Assembly (NCBI RefSeq): GCF_005893125.1
Contig: NZ_VCJS01000018.1
Coordinates: 1 to 64,000 of the forward strand
Direction of reading: 5' to 3'
DNA from: Nonomuraea basaltis
Lineage (GTDB): Bacteria > Actinomycetota > Actinomycetes > Streptosporangiales > Streptosporangiaceae
DNA length: 64,000 nt
The notes beneath the pieces are model-generated. The model was not told the DNA's origin and did no database searches. It saw only the letters and a list, made by a program, of their open reading frames with translations. The first letter of the stretch is position 1. Each line of letters begins with the position of its first letter. Below, one piece after another: positions 43,183 to 50,396 of the stretch. Made by a program: the position numbers and the translations under genes.

Positions 43183-43227
43183 GCGCACCGGTCAGGAAGC
43201 GGGCGGTCCGCTTCATGACCGGTGCGC
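43183..43227. terminator. 45-bp near-perfect hairpin between sigma/anti-sigma and TetR units
   Basis: Arms GCGCACCGGTCA (43183-43194) and TGACCGGTGCGC (43216-43227), plus inner arms GAAGCGG (43196-43202) and CCGCTTC (43208-43214), give 19 of 20 paired bases around a five-nt loop. It lies 26 nt beyond the stop of the leftward anti-sigma-like gene and most likely terminates it. Confidence 0.75.
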
Positions 43228-43252
43228 TGCCCGGTAAGTGCCCCGTGATGCG

Positions 43253-44458
43253 TTACCTGGGTGTGAGGACCGCGCGCCAGGAGCCGTCCTTGTCGGAGTC
43301 CCCGTACTGGGCGAGCTGGGTCATCCTCTTCCCGTCCACGCTCACCAGGACCAGGCCGTTGTTGAACTCGTCCCCGCACGTGCCCGCGCAGCCCAGCCCG
43401 ATCACGTTGTCGTCGTCCGCCCAGGCGTGCAGTTGCAGCACGTTCTGCCGGCCGACGATCTCGCCGGTCTCACGATCGGTGATCCGGGTCGGCAGCCCGT
43501 CGGGGCCGAGCACGAGGCGGCCGTTCGGCGAGATCGCCGAGATGCGTGAATAGGCCACGTACTGCTGCCCCTTGGGCGCGTCCTGTGGCTCGCCGCCGAG
43601 GCTGTAGAAGACCCGGTCGGGCATGGTGTTGGTGGGGGCCCAGAGCATGCCGCCGTCCAGGGTCCAGCCGAGGTCCTGGCGGGCGTTGCTGTTGGAGGGC
43701 CCCTCGTTCTCCATGGACGTCCTCCAGTCGGGCAGCGGCCCCAGCTCGTGGTGCTCGGCCGTGCCCGCCTCGACGTCGATGATGTAGTAGCCGGTCCGCG
43801 GGCTACCCGGGGTCATCGCCTGGTCGCCCTTGCCTTCCAGGGTCTCCGGATAGCTGGAGTAGGTGGTGGCAAGGACCTTCGTGCCGTCGGGGGACCACGA
43901 GACGGCCCCCGCCGGATGCTCCAGGTCGAACCACTTCAGGATCTTCCGGGTGTTCATGTCGAGGATGCCCAGCCGCTTACTGATCAGCTCGCCTTCGAGC
44001 ACCGCCGCGACCTGCAGGCCGGGGGCGGCGTCCACCCACGCCCAGGAGGTCTTCTCGTACCCGCCCGTACGCGGGTCGTAGAGCGACCACGTCCGCCGGA
44101 TGCGCTCCTGGTTCTCGGAGACCTGCTCCCTGCTGTACACGTAGTAGGCGGACACGGCCATACTGCCGGCCGCGATCAGCTTGGCCGGCGGGCGGTTCTC
44201 GGTGTCGGCCCCCACGTCGGTGGGCGCGGGCGAGGGCCGGGCGGGCAGTGTGATGCCGTTGGCGGGGCGTACCGTCACCTCGGGCTCGCGCACGCCGGAG
44301 ACGAACACGGCGACGGCCGCCACCATCACCCCCACCGCCAGCATGGCCGCCGCGGCGGGCCTCCAGGCGCGCCGCCGTAGCGCCCGGTCGGCCAGATCAT
44401 GCGGTACGCGGGTCTCGCCGGCCCACTCATGCAGGGTGTCGTGAAGCAGTCGGGTCAC
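43253..44458 (-). CDS. membrane-anchored beta-propeller-like protein, putative anti-sigma factor
   Basis: 401 aa from GTG 44458, overlapping the sigma gene stop (GTGA) with a GGAGG inside the sigma gene. A short cytosolic N-terminus (HDTLHEWAGETRVPHDLADR) precedes one membrane helix (about 38-58, AAAMLAVGVMVAAVAVFVSG). A large extracytoplasmic domain carries propeller-like strands: AGAVSWSPDGTKVLATTYSS, GYYIIDVEAGTAEHH, AISPNGRLVLGPDG and GLVLVSVDGKRMTQL. This is the usual layout of proteins coupled to SigE-family sigma genes. The cytosolic end would hold the sigma factor and the propeller would sense the exterior. No classic anti-sigma motif is recognised. Confidence 0.75.
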   Translation of the reverse strand: MTRLLHDTLHEWAGETRVPHDLADRALRRRAWRPAAAAMLAVGVMVAAVAVFVSGVREPEVTVRPANGITLPARPSPAPTDVGADTENRPPAKLIAAGSMAVSAYYVYSREQVSENQERIRRTWSLYDPRTGGYEKTSWAWVDAAPGLQVAAVLEGELISKRLGILDMNTRKILKWFDLEHPAGAVSWSPDGTKVLATTYSSYPETLEGKGDQAMTPGSPRTGYYIIDVEAGTAEHHELGPLPDWRTSMENEGPSNSNARQDLGWTLDGGMLWAPTNTMPDRVFYSLGGEPQDAPKGQQYVAYSRISAISPNGRLVLGPDGLPTRITDRETGEIVGRQNVLQLHAWADDDNVIGLGCAGTCGDEFNNGLVLVSVDGKRMTQLAQYGDSDKDGSWRAVLTPR

Positions 44459-44973
44459 CTGGCCACCTCCAGCAGTTCCTCGGCCAACTCGGGAGCGATC
44501 TCGCGCAGGCGTGCCAGGGACCGGTGCGCGGTGCTCCTGACCGTACCGACGGAGCAGCCGAGCGCCTGCGCGACCTCCTGCTCGGGCAGGTCCTCGAAGT
44601 ACCGCAGCACCACCACCGTGCGCTGCCGCGGGGTGAGCCTGGCCAGCGCGGACCGCAGCACCATACGCAGCTCGCGCTGGTGGTTCAGGTCCCGGCCGGC
44701 CAGCTCGGGCGGGCTCGCCTGCACCACCTCGCCGCGCCGCCCGCTCGCCCGCCACCAGCTGATCTGCTGCCGGTACATGATCTGCCTGGTGTACGCCTCC
44801 GGGGCGTCCACACGCCGCCACTTGGCCGCCAGTTTCGCCAGCGCGCTCTGCACCAGATCTTCGGCCGCGTGCTGGTCACCACCGGTGAGCAGATACCCGA
44901 GCCGCATCAAGGCAGGAGAACGCACGGCGACGAACTCGCGGAACCGTTGCTCATCCGCGGCGTCCACGATCAC
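44455..44973 (-). CDS. SigE-family ECF RNA polymerase sigma factor
   Basis: 172 aa from GTG 44973. Region 2: FREFVAVRSPALMRLGYLLT, GDQHAAEDLVQSALAKLAAK and RRVDAPEAYTRQIMYRQQIS. Region 4: LARLTPRQRTVVVLRYFEDL, PEQEVAQALGCSVGTVRSTA, HRSLARLRE. Length and the LMRLGYLLTG motif fit the actinobacterial SigE-type (SigE70) ECF group. It heads a two-gene unit with the membrane propeller protein, translationally coupled. Targets unknown. Confidence 0.96.
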   Translation of the reverse strand: MIVDAADEQRFREFVAVRSPALMRLGYLLTGGDQHAAEDLVQSALAKLAAKWRRVDAPEAYTRQIMYRQQISWWRASGRRGEVVQASPPELAGRDLNHQRELRMVLRSALARLTPRQRTVVVLRYFEDLPEQEVAQALGCSVGTVRSTAHRSLARLREIAPELAEELLEVAR

Positions 44974-45019
44974 CTCCAGGGATTGATGTCACCCTGTCAG
45001 ACGCCGCCCGGCCGTCTCG

Positions 45020-45283
45020 CTATGCGCCCGATCCCGGCTCCTCCAGCAATCCCAGACTGTCCTGCTCGCCCCGGCGCCGGATGACCTCGTTGATCGCCTC
45101 CGTCACCTCCTGCCTGCTGTAAGCGCCCTCGGGCAGCTCGTTGAGGTGCGCGAGCAGGTCGGCGGGCAGGGCCACGTGTGCGGAGGCCCGCGCGTACACC
45201 TCCCGCATCGCGACCCGATCCTGTCCCTGGAACGCCTCGTCGATCGCCTGCCGCAACTCGTCGAGCACCGCGTGGTCAGCCAT
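45020..45283 (-). CDS. small acidic helical protein
   Basis: 87 aa from ATG 45283, chosen because GGAGG lies nine nt upstream. It has three to four helices: HAVLDELRQAIDEAFQGQDR, MREVYARASAHVALPADLLA and QEVTEAINEVIRRRGEQDSL. It overlaps the end of the glycosyltransferase gene by eight nt and is therefore coupled to it. No family is recognised. The pattern, with a central ADLLAHLNELPEGAYS, is seen in small DUF2795-like actinobacterial proteins, but that link is weak. Confidence 0.65.
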   Translation of the reverse strand: MADHAVLDELRQAIDEAFQGQDRVAMREVYARASAHVALPADLLAHLNELPEGAYSRQEVTEAINEVIRRRGEQDSLGLLEEPGSGA

Positions 45284-46358
45284 GTCCGCATCCTCCATCC
45301 GGAGAGTCAGAAGAACTCGTGAGCAGGTCTCTGACCTGCTCCATCACCATGCCCACCGACACGTCGGCAACCCACGAGAGGTCGTGCGCGCAGCGCTCGG
45401 CGTGCACGTTCACGCCGCTGGCGCCGCACGCCGGGCACATCGTCGTCCAGGAGATGAGTGGCCGGTGCCGGGTCCTGGAGAGCGGGCCGGCGTTGATGAG
45501 GTTGGGGCACCAGTAGACGGCGACCGTGGGCGTGCCGACGGCGGCGGCCAGGTGGCGCGGGCCGGTGTCGTTGGCGACCACCAGGTCGCAGCGCTCGTAG
45601 AGCGCGGCCAGGCCGCCGATCCCGAGCGTGCCCACGACGGGGATCGCGGGACGGCGCGTCGCGGCGACCACCCCCATCACCAGGTCCCGCTCCGCACAGG
45701 TGCCCGTGACCGCGAGGGGCCGGTCGATCAGATCGGCCACCTCGGCGAAGCGCTCCACCGGCCACCGGCGCCGGGGATCGGTCGCACCCGGGTGCAGGGC
45801 GACCAGCCCCGGAGGCGGCTCGCCGAACTCGGAGACCAGCTCGGCGCGGTCGCGGCCGGTGACCGCCAGCCGCGCCTCCAGCGCGCCCGCGACCCCGCCG
45901 ACCAGTGCCGCGACCTGCAGGAAGCGCAGGGTCTCGTGGTGGTAGGACGTGTACGGCACCCAGCGGTCCAGCCGCTCCGCGCCCGGGGCCCGCATCCCGG
46001 CCGTCACCCGGGCGCCCAGCCGCCGGATGAACGGGTTCGAGAAGCGGCCGCCGCCGTGGATCTGCACCGCCAGATCGAACCCGCGCCCCCTCAGCTCCTC
46101 GCACAGCCCGTCCGGCACCGGATGCCCGGTCTCCGACGTCGACACCCCCGAGATCGGCGGCAGCGCCACCACGTCGTCCACCGGCCCGGGCCGCCCGGTG
46201 AGGAACTCGGCGTGCCAAGCGGTGCCGAGCAGGGTCAGCCGGGCGCCGGGGTAGGCCCGCTTGAGCGCCTCCAGCGCCGGCACGGCCATCAGGTAGTCGC
46301 CGAGCGCGTTGGCGCGCAGCACCGCGATCCGCTCCACGCCGTCGACCAGCGCCTTCAT
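45276..46358 (-). CDS. glycosyltransferase family 9 (heptosyltransferase-like)
   Basis: 360 aa from ATG 46358. GT-B fold of the ADP-heptose:LPS heptosyltransferase type: RIAVLRANALGDYLMAVPAL at the N-terminus, DLAVQIHGGGRFSNPFI, LVALHPGATDPRRRWPVERF and DLVVANDTGPRHLAAAVGTP, the donor-binding DTGPxH loop. Two CxxC-like cysteine pairs in TTMCPACGASGVNVHAERC near the C-terminus are unusual. It is divergent from hldE at 46453, which makes activated heptose, so the two likely add heptose to a glycan or small molecule. Gram-positive hosts have no LPS, so the acceptor is open. Confidence 0.9.
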   Translation of the reverse strand: MKALVDGVERIAVLRANALGDYLMAVPALEALKRAYPGARLTLLGTAWHAEFLTGRPGPVDDVVALPPISGVSTSETGHPVPDGLCEELRGRGFDLAVQIHGGGRFSNPFIRRLGARVTAGMRAPGAERLDRWVPYTSYHHETLRFLQVAALVGGVAGALEARLAVTGRDRAELVSEFGEPPPGLVALHPGATDPRRRWPVERFAEVADLIDRPLAVTGTCAERDLVMGVVAATRRPAIPVVGTLGIGGLAALYERCDLVVANDTGPRHLAAAVGTPTVAVYWCPNLINAGPLSRTRHRPLISWTTMCPACGASGVNVHAERCAHDLSWVADVSVGMVMEQVRDLLTSSSDSPDGGCGHG

Positions 46359-46452
46359 GCGCTCCGGCTACCCCGGGACGTCCCATCCGTAACCTGGCAT
46401 ATGAGCCGACCGCAATGGTTTGAGCCGTGCTTTCACAGGTACTCGCTTTCTC

Positions 46453-47886
46453 ATGGGCACCGCGAACGAGAAGACCGTCAGCGCCGTGGTGGTCGGCGAC
46501 GTCATGCTGGACTCCTGGCTGCTCGGCTCGGCGAAACGGCTGGCCCAGGAGGCGCCGGTGCCCGTGATGAGCCTGGAGGCGACCGAGAACGCGCCGGGCG
46601 GCGCCGCCAACACCGCGGCCAACCTCGTCGCGCTCGGGGCCCGCATCCGGCTCGTCGGCGTCGTGGGCGACGACCCGTGCGGGGACGAGCTGGTGCGGTC
46701 GCTGCGGCTGCTGGGCGTCGAGACGGACCTGCTGACCGTGCCGGGGCGGCTCACCGCGCACAAGCGGCGGCTGGTGGCCAGCGGCCAGCTCACGGCCCGC
46801 TACGACGAGGAGGATCTCGACGGCATCCCGGCATGGGCCGAGCGGGAGCTGCTGCGCCGCCTGGCGGCGATCGTGCCCAGGGCCGACGTGGTGGTGGCCT
46901 GCGACTACGGGGGCGGCGTGTTCAGCCCGGCAGTGCGCCGGGCGCTCGCCGGGGTCCCCCTGCTGGTGGTGGACGCGCACGCGGTGGCGCTGTGGCGCGA
47001 ATGCGCGCCGGCCGCGGTGCTGCCGAACTACGCCGAGGTGGTACGGCTGCTCGGCGAGGCGGACGGGGAGGTGGACCGGCCGGCGTACCTGACGTCGCGT
47101 ACCGACCGGCTGCTGGAGCTGACCGGCGCCGGGATCGTGGTGACCACGCTGGACGGCGAGGGCGCGCTGCTGCACAGGCGCGGCTGCCCGCCGTACCGGA
47201 CCTATGCCCAGCCCGCGCCCCAGCACATGGCCACGGGCGCGGGCGACACCTACACCGCGGCCTTCGCGCTCTGGCTGGCGAGCGGCGCCTCGCCGGAGGA
47301 GGCGGCGCAGGCGGGCCAGGCCGCGGCCGGCGTCGTCGTGCGCCGCCCGGGGACGGCCATCTGCACCCGGCACGACCTGCTGCGCGCGCTGCGCCGGCGC
47401 GAAGGCGCGGTGCAGCCGGCCGAACGCCTGGCCCAGCTGCTGGACGAGCACCGGCGCAGGGGCGAGCGGGTGGTGTTCACCAACGGCTGCTTCGACGTGC
47501 TGCACCGGGGGCACGTGACCTACCTGGAGCAGGCGGGACAGCTCGGCGACGTGCTCGTGGTGGCGGTCAACAGCGACGCGAGCGTGGCCCGGCTGAAGGG
47601 CCCGGGACGGCCGGTCAACCCGTGCGAGGACCGCATGTCCGTGCTCGCGGCGCTGAACGACGTGGACTACGTGGTCGAGTTCGACGAGGACACGCCTGAG
47701 CGGCTGCTCAGGATGATCCGCCCGGAGCTGTACGTCAAGGGCGGCGACTACACCCCGGAGATGCTGGCAGAGGCCCCGCTGGTGCGCTCGCTCGGCGGCG
47801 AGGTACGCGTGCTCGGCTACGTCCCCGACCGCTCGACCACCGCCATCATCGGCCGCATGAGATCCCTGCCCCACCACGATCGCTGA
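46453..47886 (+). CDS. hldE: bifunctional heptose-7-phosphate kinase/heptose-1-phosphate adenylyltransferase
   Basis: 477 aa from ATG 46453. N-terminal PfkB/ribokinase domain (about 1-320): VGDVMLDSWLLGSAKRLAQE, NAPGGAANTAANLVALGA and ATGAGDTYTAAFALWLASG with the catalytic Asp. C-terminal nucleotidyltransferase domain (about 335-477): RVVFTNGCFDVLHRGHVTYL with the HxGH motif, AVNSDASVARLKGPGRPVNP and ELYVKGGDYTPEML. This is the complete HldE (RfaE) arrangement, which makes ADP-D-glycero-D-manno-heptose from heptose-7-phosphate with help of GmhB. GmhA, GmhB and the epimerase HldD are not in this window. The divergent GT9 gene is the natural user. Confidence 0.94.
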   Translation: MGTANEKTVSAVVVGDVMLDSWLLGSAKRLAQEAPVPVMSLEATENAPGGAANTAANLVALGARIRLVGVVGDDPCGDELVRSLRLLGVETDLLTVPGRLTAHKRRLVASGQLTARYDEEDLDGIPAWAERELLRRLAAIVPRADVVVACDYGGGVFSPAVRRALAGVPLLVVDAHAVALWRECAPAAVLPNYAEVVRLLGEADGEVDRPAYLTSRTDRLLELTGAGIVVTTLDGEGALLHRRGCPPYRTYAQPAPQHMATGAGDTYTAAFALWLASGASPEEAAQAGQAAAGVVVRRPGTAICTRHDLLRALRRREGAVQPAERLAQLLDEHRRRGERVVFTNGCFDVLHRGHVTYLEQAGQLGDVLVVAVNSDASVARLKGPGRPVNPCEDRMSVLAALNDVDYVVEFDEDTPERLLRMIRPELYVKGGDYTPEMLAEAPLVRSLGGEVRVLGYVPDRSTTAIIGRMRSLPHHDR

Positions 47887-47887
47887 C

Positions 47888-48715
47888 TCAGAGCAGGGCC
47901 CGCTCCAGCCACGGCCGCAGGATGGGCAGGGCGTTCCCCGCCTGCATCGCGCCCATGTGATCGAGCCCGTCCAGCACCTCGACGTCCCAGCCCAGTGCCG
48001 CCAGCTCGGCACGGTGCCGCACCAGCGGGCCCGCGATGCTGACGTGCGTCCCGCCCCACCGCTCGTCATATTCGATCTCGTCGGCCGACCCGGCGAAGCA
48101 CAGCCGGGGACAGGTCAGCCGGACGGATCGGTCGTCGAAGTCCCGCAGCGCCTCGTACAGCGTGACGAACTGCCTGGACTGCTCCTCGGTCGTGGACACC
48201 TCGACCGACGACCAGTCGCCCGGCTCCACGGACACGGGCTCGGCCTTGGGCTTCCCGGACTCCTCGTACGCGGCCATGGTCACCCGCAGCATCTCCGCGT
48301 ACGGGCCTGCGTACGCCGGGAACCCGCCCATGACCAGCGCCGAGAGCCGATCGGTCCGGATGGCGAGCTGCAGCCCGCTCAACGCCAGCCATGAATACCC
48401 GTAGTACGCGAACCGCCCGGCCCCCGCAGCATCGGCCACCGCCAGCAGGTCCGCCGCGACGTTGGCCGGCGTGAGCGTGTCCGGCTTGGGCGCGGCCATG
48501 ACGTGCCCCTGGTAGTCGAAGGCCACGACGCGGAAGGCGTCGCTGAGCCCGTCGATGAGCGAGCGCCCCAGCGCCGGGTCCGCGCCCCACTTGCGCATCT
48601 CCTCGGCCTGCTCGCCCTCGACCGGCCGCGGATCGACGGGCAGAAGCACCGCCGGCCCCGACCCGTGCACCTCGACGTCGATGGTGTTCCCGTCGTGCAG
48701 TCTCGCCTCGGCCAT
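47888..48715 (-). CDS. alpha/beta hydrolase fold protein
   Basis: 275 aa from ATG 48715 (GGGGGA nine nt upstream). RVVAFDYQGHVMAAPKPDTL (a strand and turn after the oxyanion region), GRFAYYGYSWLALSGLQLAI with the nucleophile elbow, ALVMGGFPAYAGP, and a late Asp/His pair in VLDGLDHMGAMQAG. The elbow reads GYSWL rather than GxSxG, so the last Gly is lost, which is tolerated in some family members. Monocistronic, ending two nt from hldE on the other strand. Substrate unknown. The gene lies beside, but opposite to, no clear partner. Confidence 0.85.
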   Translation of the reverse strand: MAEARLHDGNTIDVEVHGSGPAVLLPVDPRPVEGEQAEEMRKWGADPALGRSLIDGLSDAFRVVAFDYQGHVMAAPKPDTLTPANVAADLLAVADAAGAGRFAYYGYSWLALSGLQLAIRTDRLSALVMGGFPAYAGPYAEMLRVTMAAYEESGKPKAEPVSVEPGDWSSVEVSTTEEQSRQFVTLYEALRDFDDRSVRLTCPRLCFAGSADEIEYDERWGGTHVSIAGPLVRHRAELAALGWDVEVLDGLDHMGAMQAGNALPILRPWLERALL

Positions 48716-48735
48716 GGCTTTCCCCCTAACTCAAT

Positions 48736-48749
48736 ACACCGTAAAGTGT
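48736..48749. promoter_or_regulatory. short inverted repeat upstream of the hydrolase gene
   Basis: ACAC (48736-48739) and GTGT (48746-48749) flank CGTAAA, 20 nt before the hydrolase start. CCGTAAAG occurs again at 48774. It resembles a TetR/MarR-type site but no regulator gene adjoins it. Confidence 0.3.
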
Positions 48750-48768
48750 TGACGTGAGAGAGGATAGC

Positions 48769-50343
48769 TTATGCCGTAAAGAGTCTCAACGGATTAGGTA
48801 CGGGCACGCACCGCATCGCCTCGCCGGCGGCATCCGTCCAGCGCAGCAGGAGATTGGCCTTGGCCGGAACGTGCGCGCCGGACAGCAGGGCCCGCAGCTC
48901 CTCCGGATCGTCGTAGTCCTTGCCGACACCGGCGAACACGGCCCTGGCCCGCGCCCACAGCTCGGCCCGCAGCCGCGGATGGCGTACGGCGACGGCTCCG
49001 GCGATCTCGAAGAGGTTGTTGGTCACCAGGCAGTAGACCAGCCGTTCCCACCCGTAGGCACCGCTCACCACGGCCGTCCCCGAGAGCCGCGGATGCCGCT
49101 CCGCGACGATCCTGACGCCCTCGTGATCGCGGAAGACGGCCTGGCCGGGGCTGCCGTACTCGTCCACCCCGATCAGCACGTTCTGCAGGTGGCATTCGAG
49201 CACGACGCCGTGCCGCAGGTACGCGTGCAGCACCGGCGGCACCACATGCTCCAGATAGCGCTCCCACCACACCAGCGCCCCGTACTCGTCCAGCCGGTCG
49301 AGCGGATTGCCGGGAAAGCCCTCGCTGATCCCCGCCGCCAGCAGCGCCGTCAGCCCCGGGCGCAGGTGCTCGCCGAGCCCGTCGCGAACGATGACGGCCA
49401 GCGCCTCGCCCCCGTCCCCGCCCAGCTCCGCGCTGCGGTAGCCGCGGTCGCGCAGCACGGCGGGCCGCGGGACGTGGCCGGGCAGGTCGTCGAAGGCCCC
49501 GTCCACCAGGTCGGCGACCACGCCCAGCCGGCGCAGGTCGCGCAGCCACAGCCGGCGGATGTCGTTCGTGACCCGCACGTCCAGGCTGAACTTGCAGAAC
49601 AGGTCCGGCCCTGGCAGGTAAACCGTGCGGATCGACGAGGTCGGCGCGGCCGCGACCGTTGTTTCTCCCAAGTGGCGCAGCGGGCCGTCACGCAGGCCGC
49701 CGAGCAGCTCCACCTGCCAGGGGTGGGCCGGCAGCAGCGCCAGGCCGTCGCCCGGCGGCGGGCCGAGCCCGTCCAGCGCGCCCGTGTCGCCCTCCTCCAC
49801 CAGGATCCCCGCGGGCACGCCGAGCAGCGGCAGGGCGAAGCTCGCGTGCGCCTCCGGCGAGTACCGCAGCCACTCCTCAGGCCCCGCCCCACCGCGCGCC
49901 TTGGGGGCCGGGTGGTAGCGGTGCCCGGCGACGAGAGCCTGCTCGGAGCGCAGGTACGGGTCCGCGGGCGGCGCGGCGGTCCGCCTGGCCGCCAGCAGCG
50001 TGGCCGTGACGTCCCGGCTGTGCAGGATCTCGGCGAGCAGTGCGTCGTTGGCCGTCCCGGTGCCCGCGCGCAGCTCGGCCGCCGTCAGCGCGAGCAGGTC
50101 GGCCAGGGACAGTGGGCACCAGCCGTCGGGCGTGCGGAGCGCGGGGGCGGCCGGGAAGCGTTCGCCACAGGTCCGGAGCACGTGGCCGGTCGCGGGCAAC
50201 AGGAACGTTCCGGGGTCCGGGTGAGGGTGGGCCACCTCGCGCAGCAGGCAGTTGAGCAGCGCCGTCACCGCGAGGGCTTCGGCGTCTGTCCATGCCTCTC
50301 GCTCCGGCCCGGGGGGCGGGAGGAGGCCGTCGGTGGATGCCAT
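48769..50343 (-). CDS. NIS siderophore synthetase (IucA/IucC family)
   Basis: 524 aa from ATG 50343, with AGGAG nine nt upstream. Motifs of the IucA/IucC fold: HRYHPAPKARGG, LLPAHPWQVELL, SIRTVYLP then CKFSLDVRVTNDIRR (ATP-binding Lys/Ser/Arg), LECHLQNVLI and FRDHEGVRIV (Mg-binding His/Asn/Asp). Family members adenylate a citrate- or succinate-like carboxylate and condense it with an amine or alcohol. It is divergent, with a 53-nt gap, from a second synthetase. A palindrome GGTAGCTACC in the gap could be an operator, but no obvious iron box is present. No transporter or amine-supplying gene adjoins it. Confidence 0.93.
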   Translation of the reverse strand: MASTDGLLPPPGPEREAWTDAEALAVTALLNCLLREVAHPHPDPGTFLLPATGHVLRTCGERFPAAPALRTPDGWCPLSLADLLALTAAELRAGTGTANDALLAEILHSRDVTATLLAARRTAAPPADPYLRSEQALVAGHRYHPAPKARGGAGPEEWLRYSPEAHASFALPLLGVPAGILVEEGDTGALDGLGPPPGDGLALLPAHPWQVELLGGLRDGPLRHLGETTVAAAPTSSIRTVYLPGPDLFCKFSLDVRVTNDIRRLWLRDLRRLGVVADLVDGAFDDLPGHVPRPAVLRDRGYRSAELGGDGGEALAVIVRDGLGEHLRPGLTALLAAGISEGFPGNPLDRLDEYGALVWWERYLEHVVPPVLHAYLRHGVVLECHLQNVLIGVDEYGSPGQAVFRDHEGVRIVAERHPRLSGTAVVSGAYGWERLVYCLVTNNLFEIAGAVAVRHPRLRAELWARARAVFAGVGKDYDDPEELRALLSGAHVPAKANLLLRWTDAAGEAMRCVPVPNPLRLFTA

Positions 50344-50396
50344 GGCGACCTGCTCCTGCCTGTTGTACCCATCGGTGCCCACAGGGTAGCTACCTG

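Noticed and set aside
45307..48069. Very long open frame on the minus strand across hldE and the GT9 gene
   Set aside because: It runs antisense to two clear enzymes and shows no family motif; composition is that of a frame shadow.
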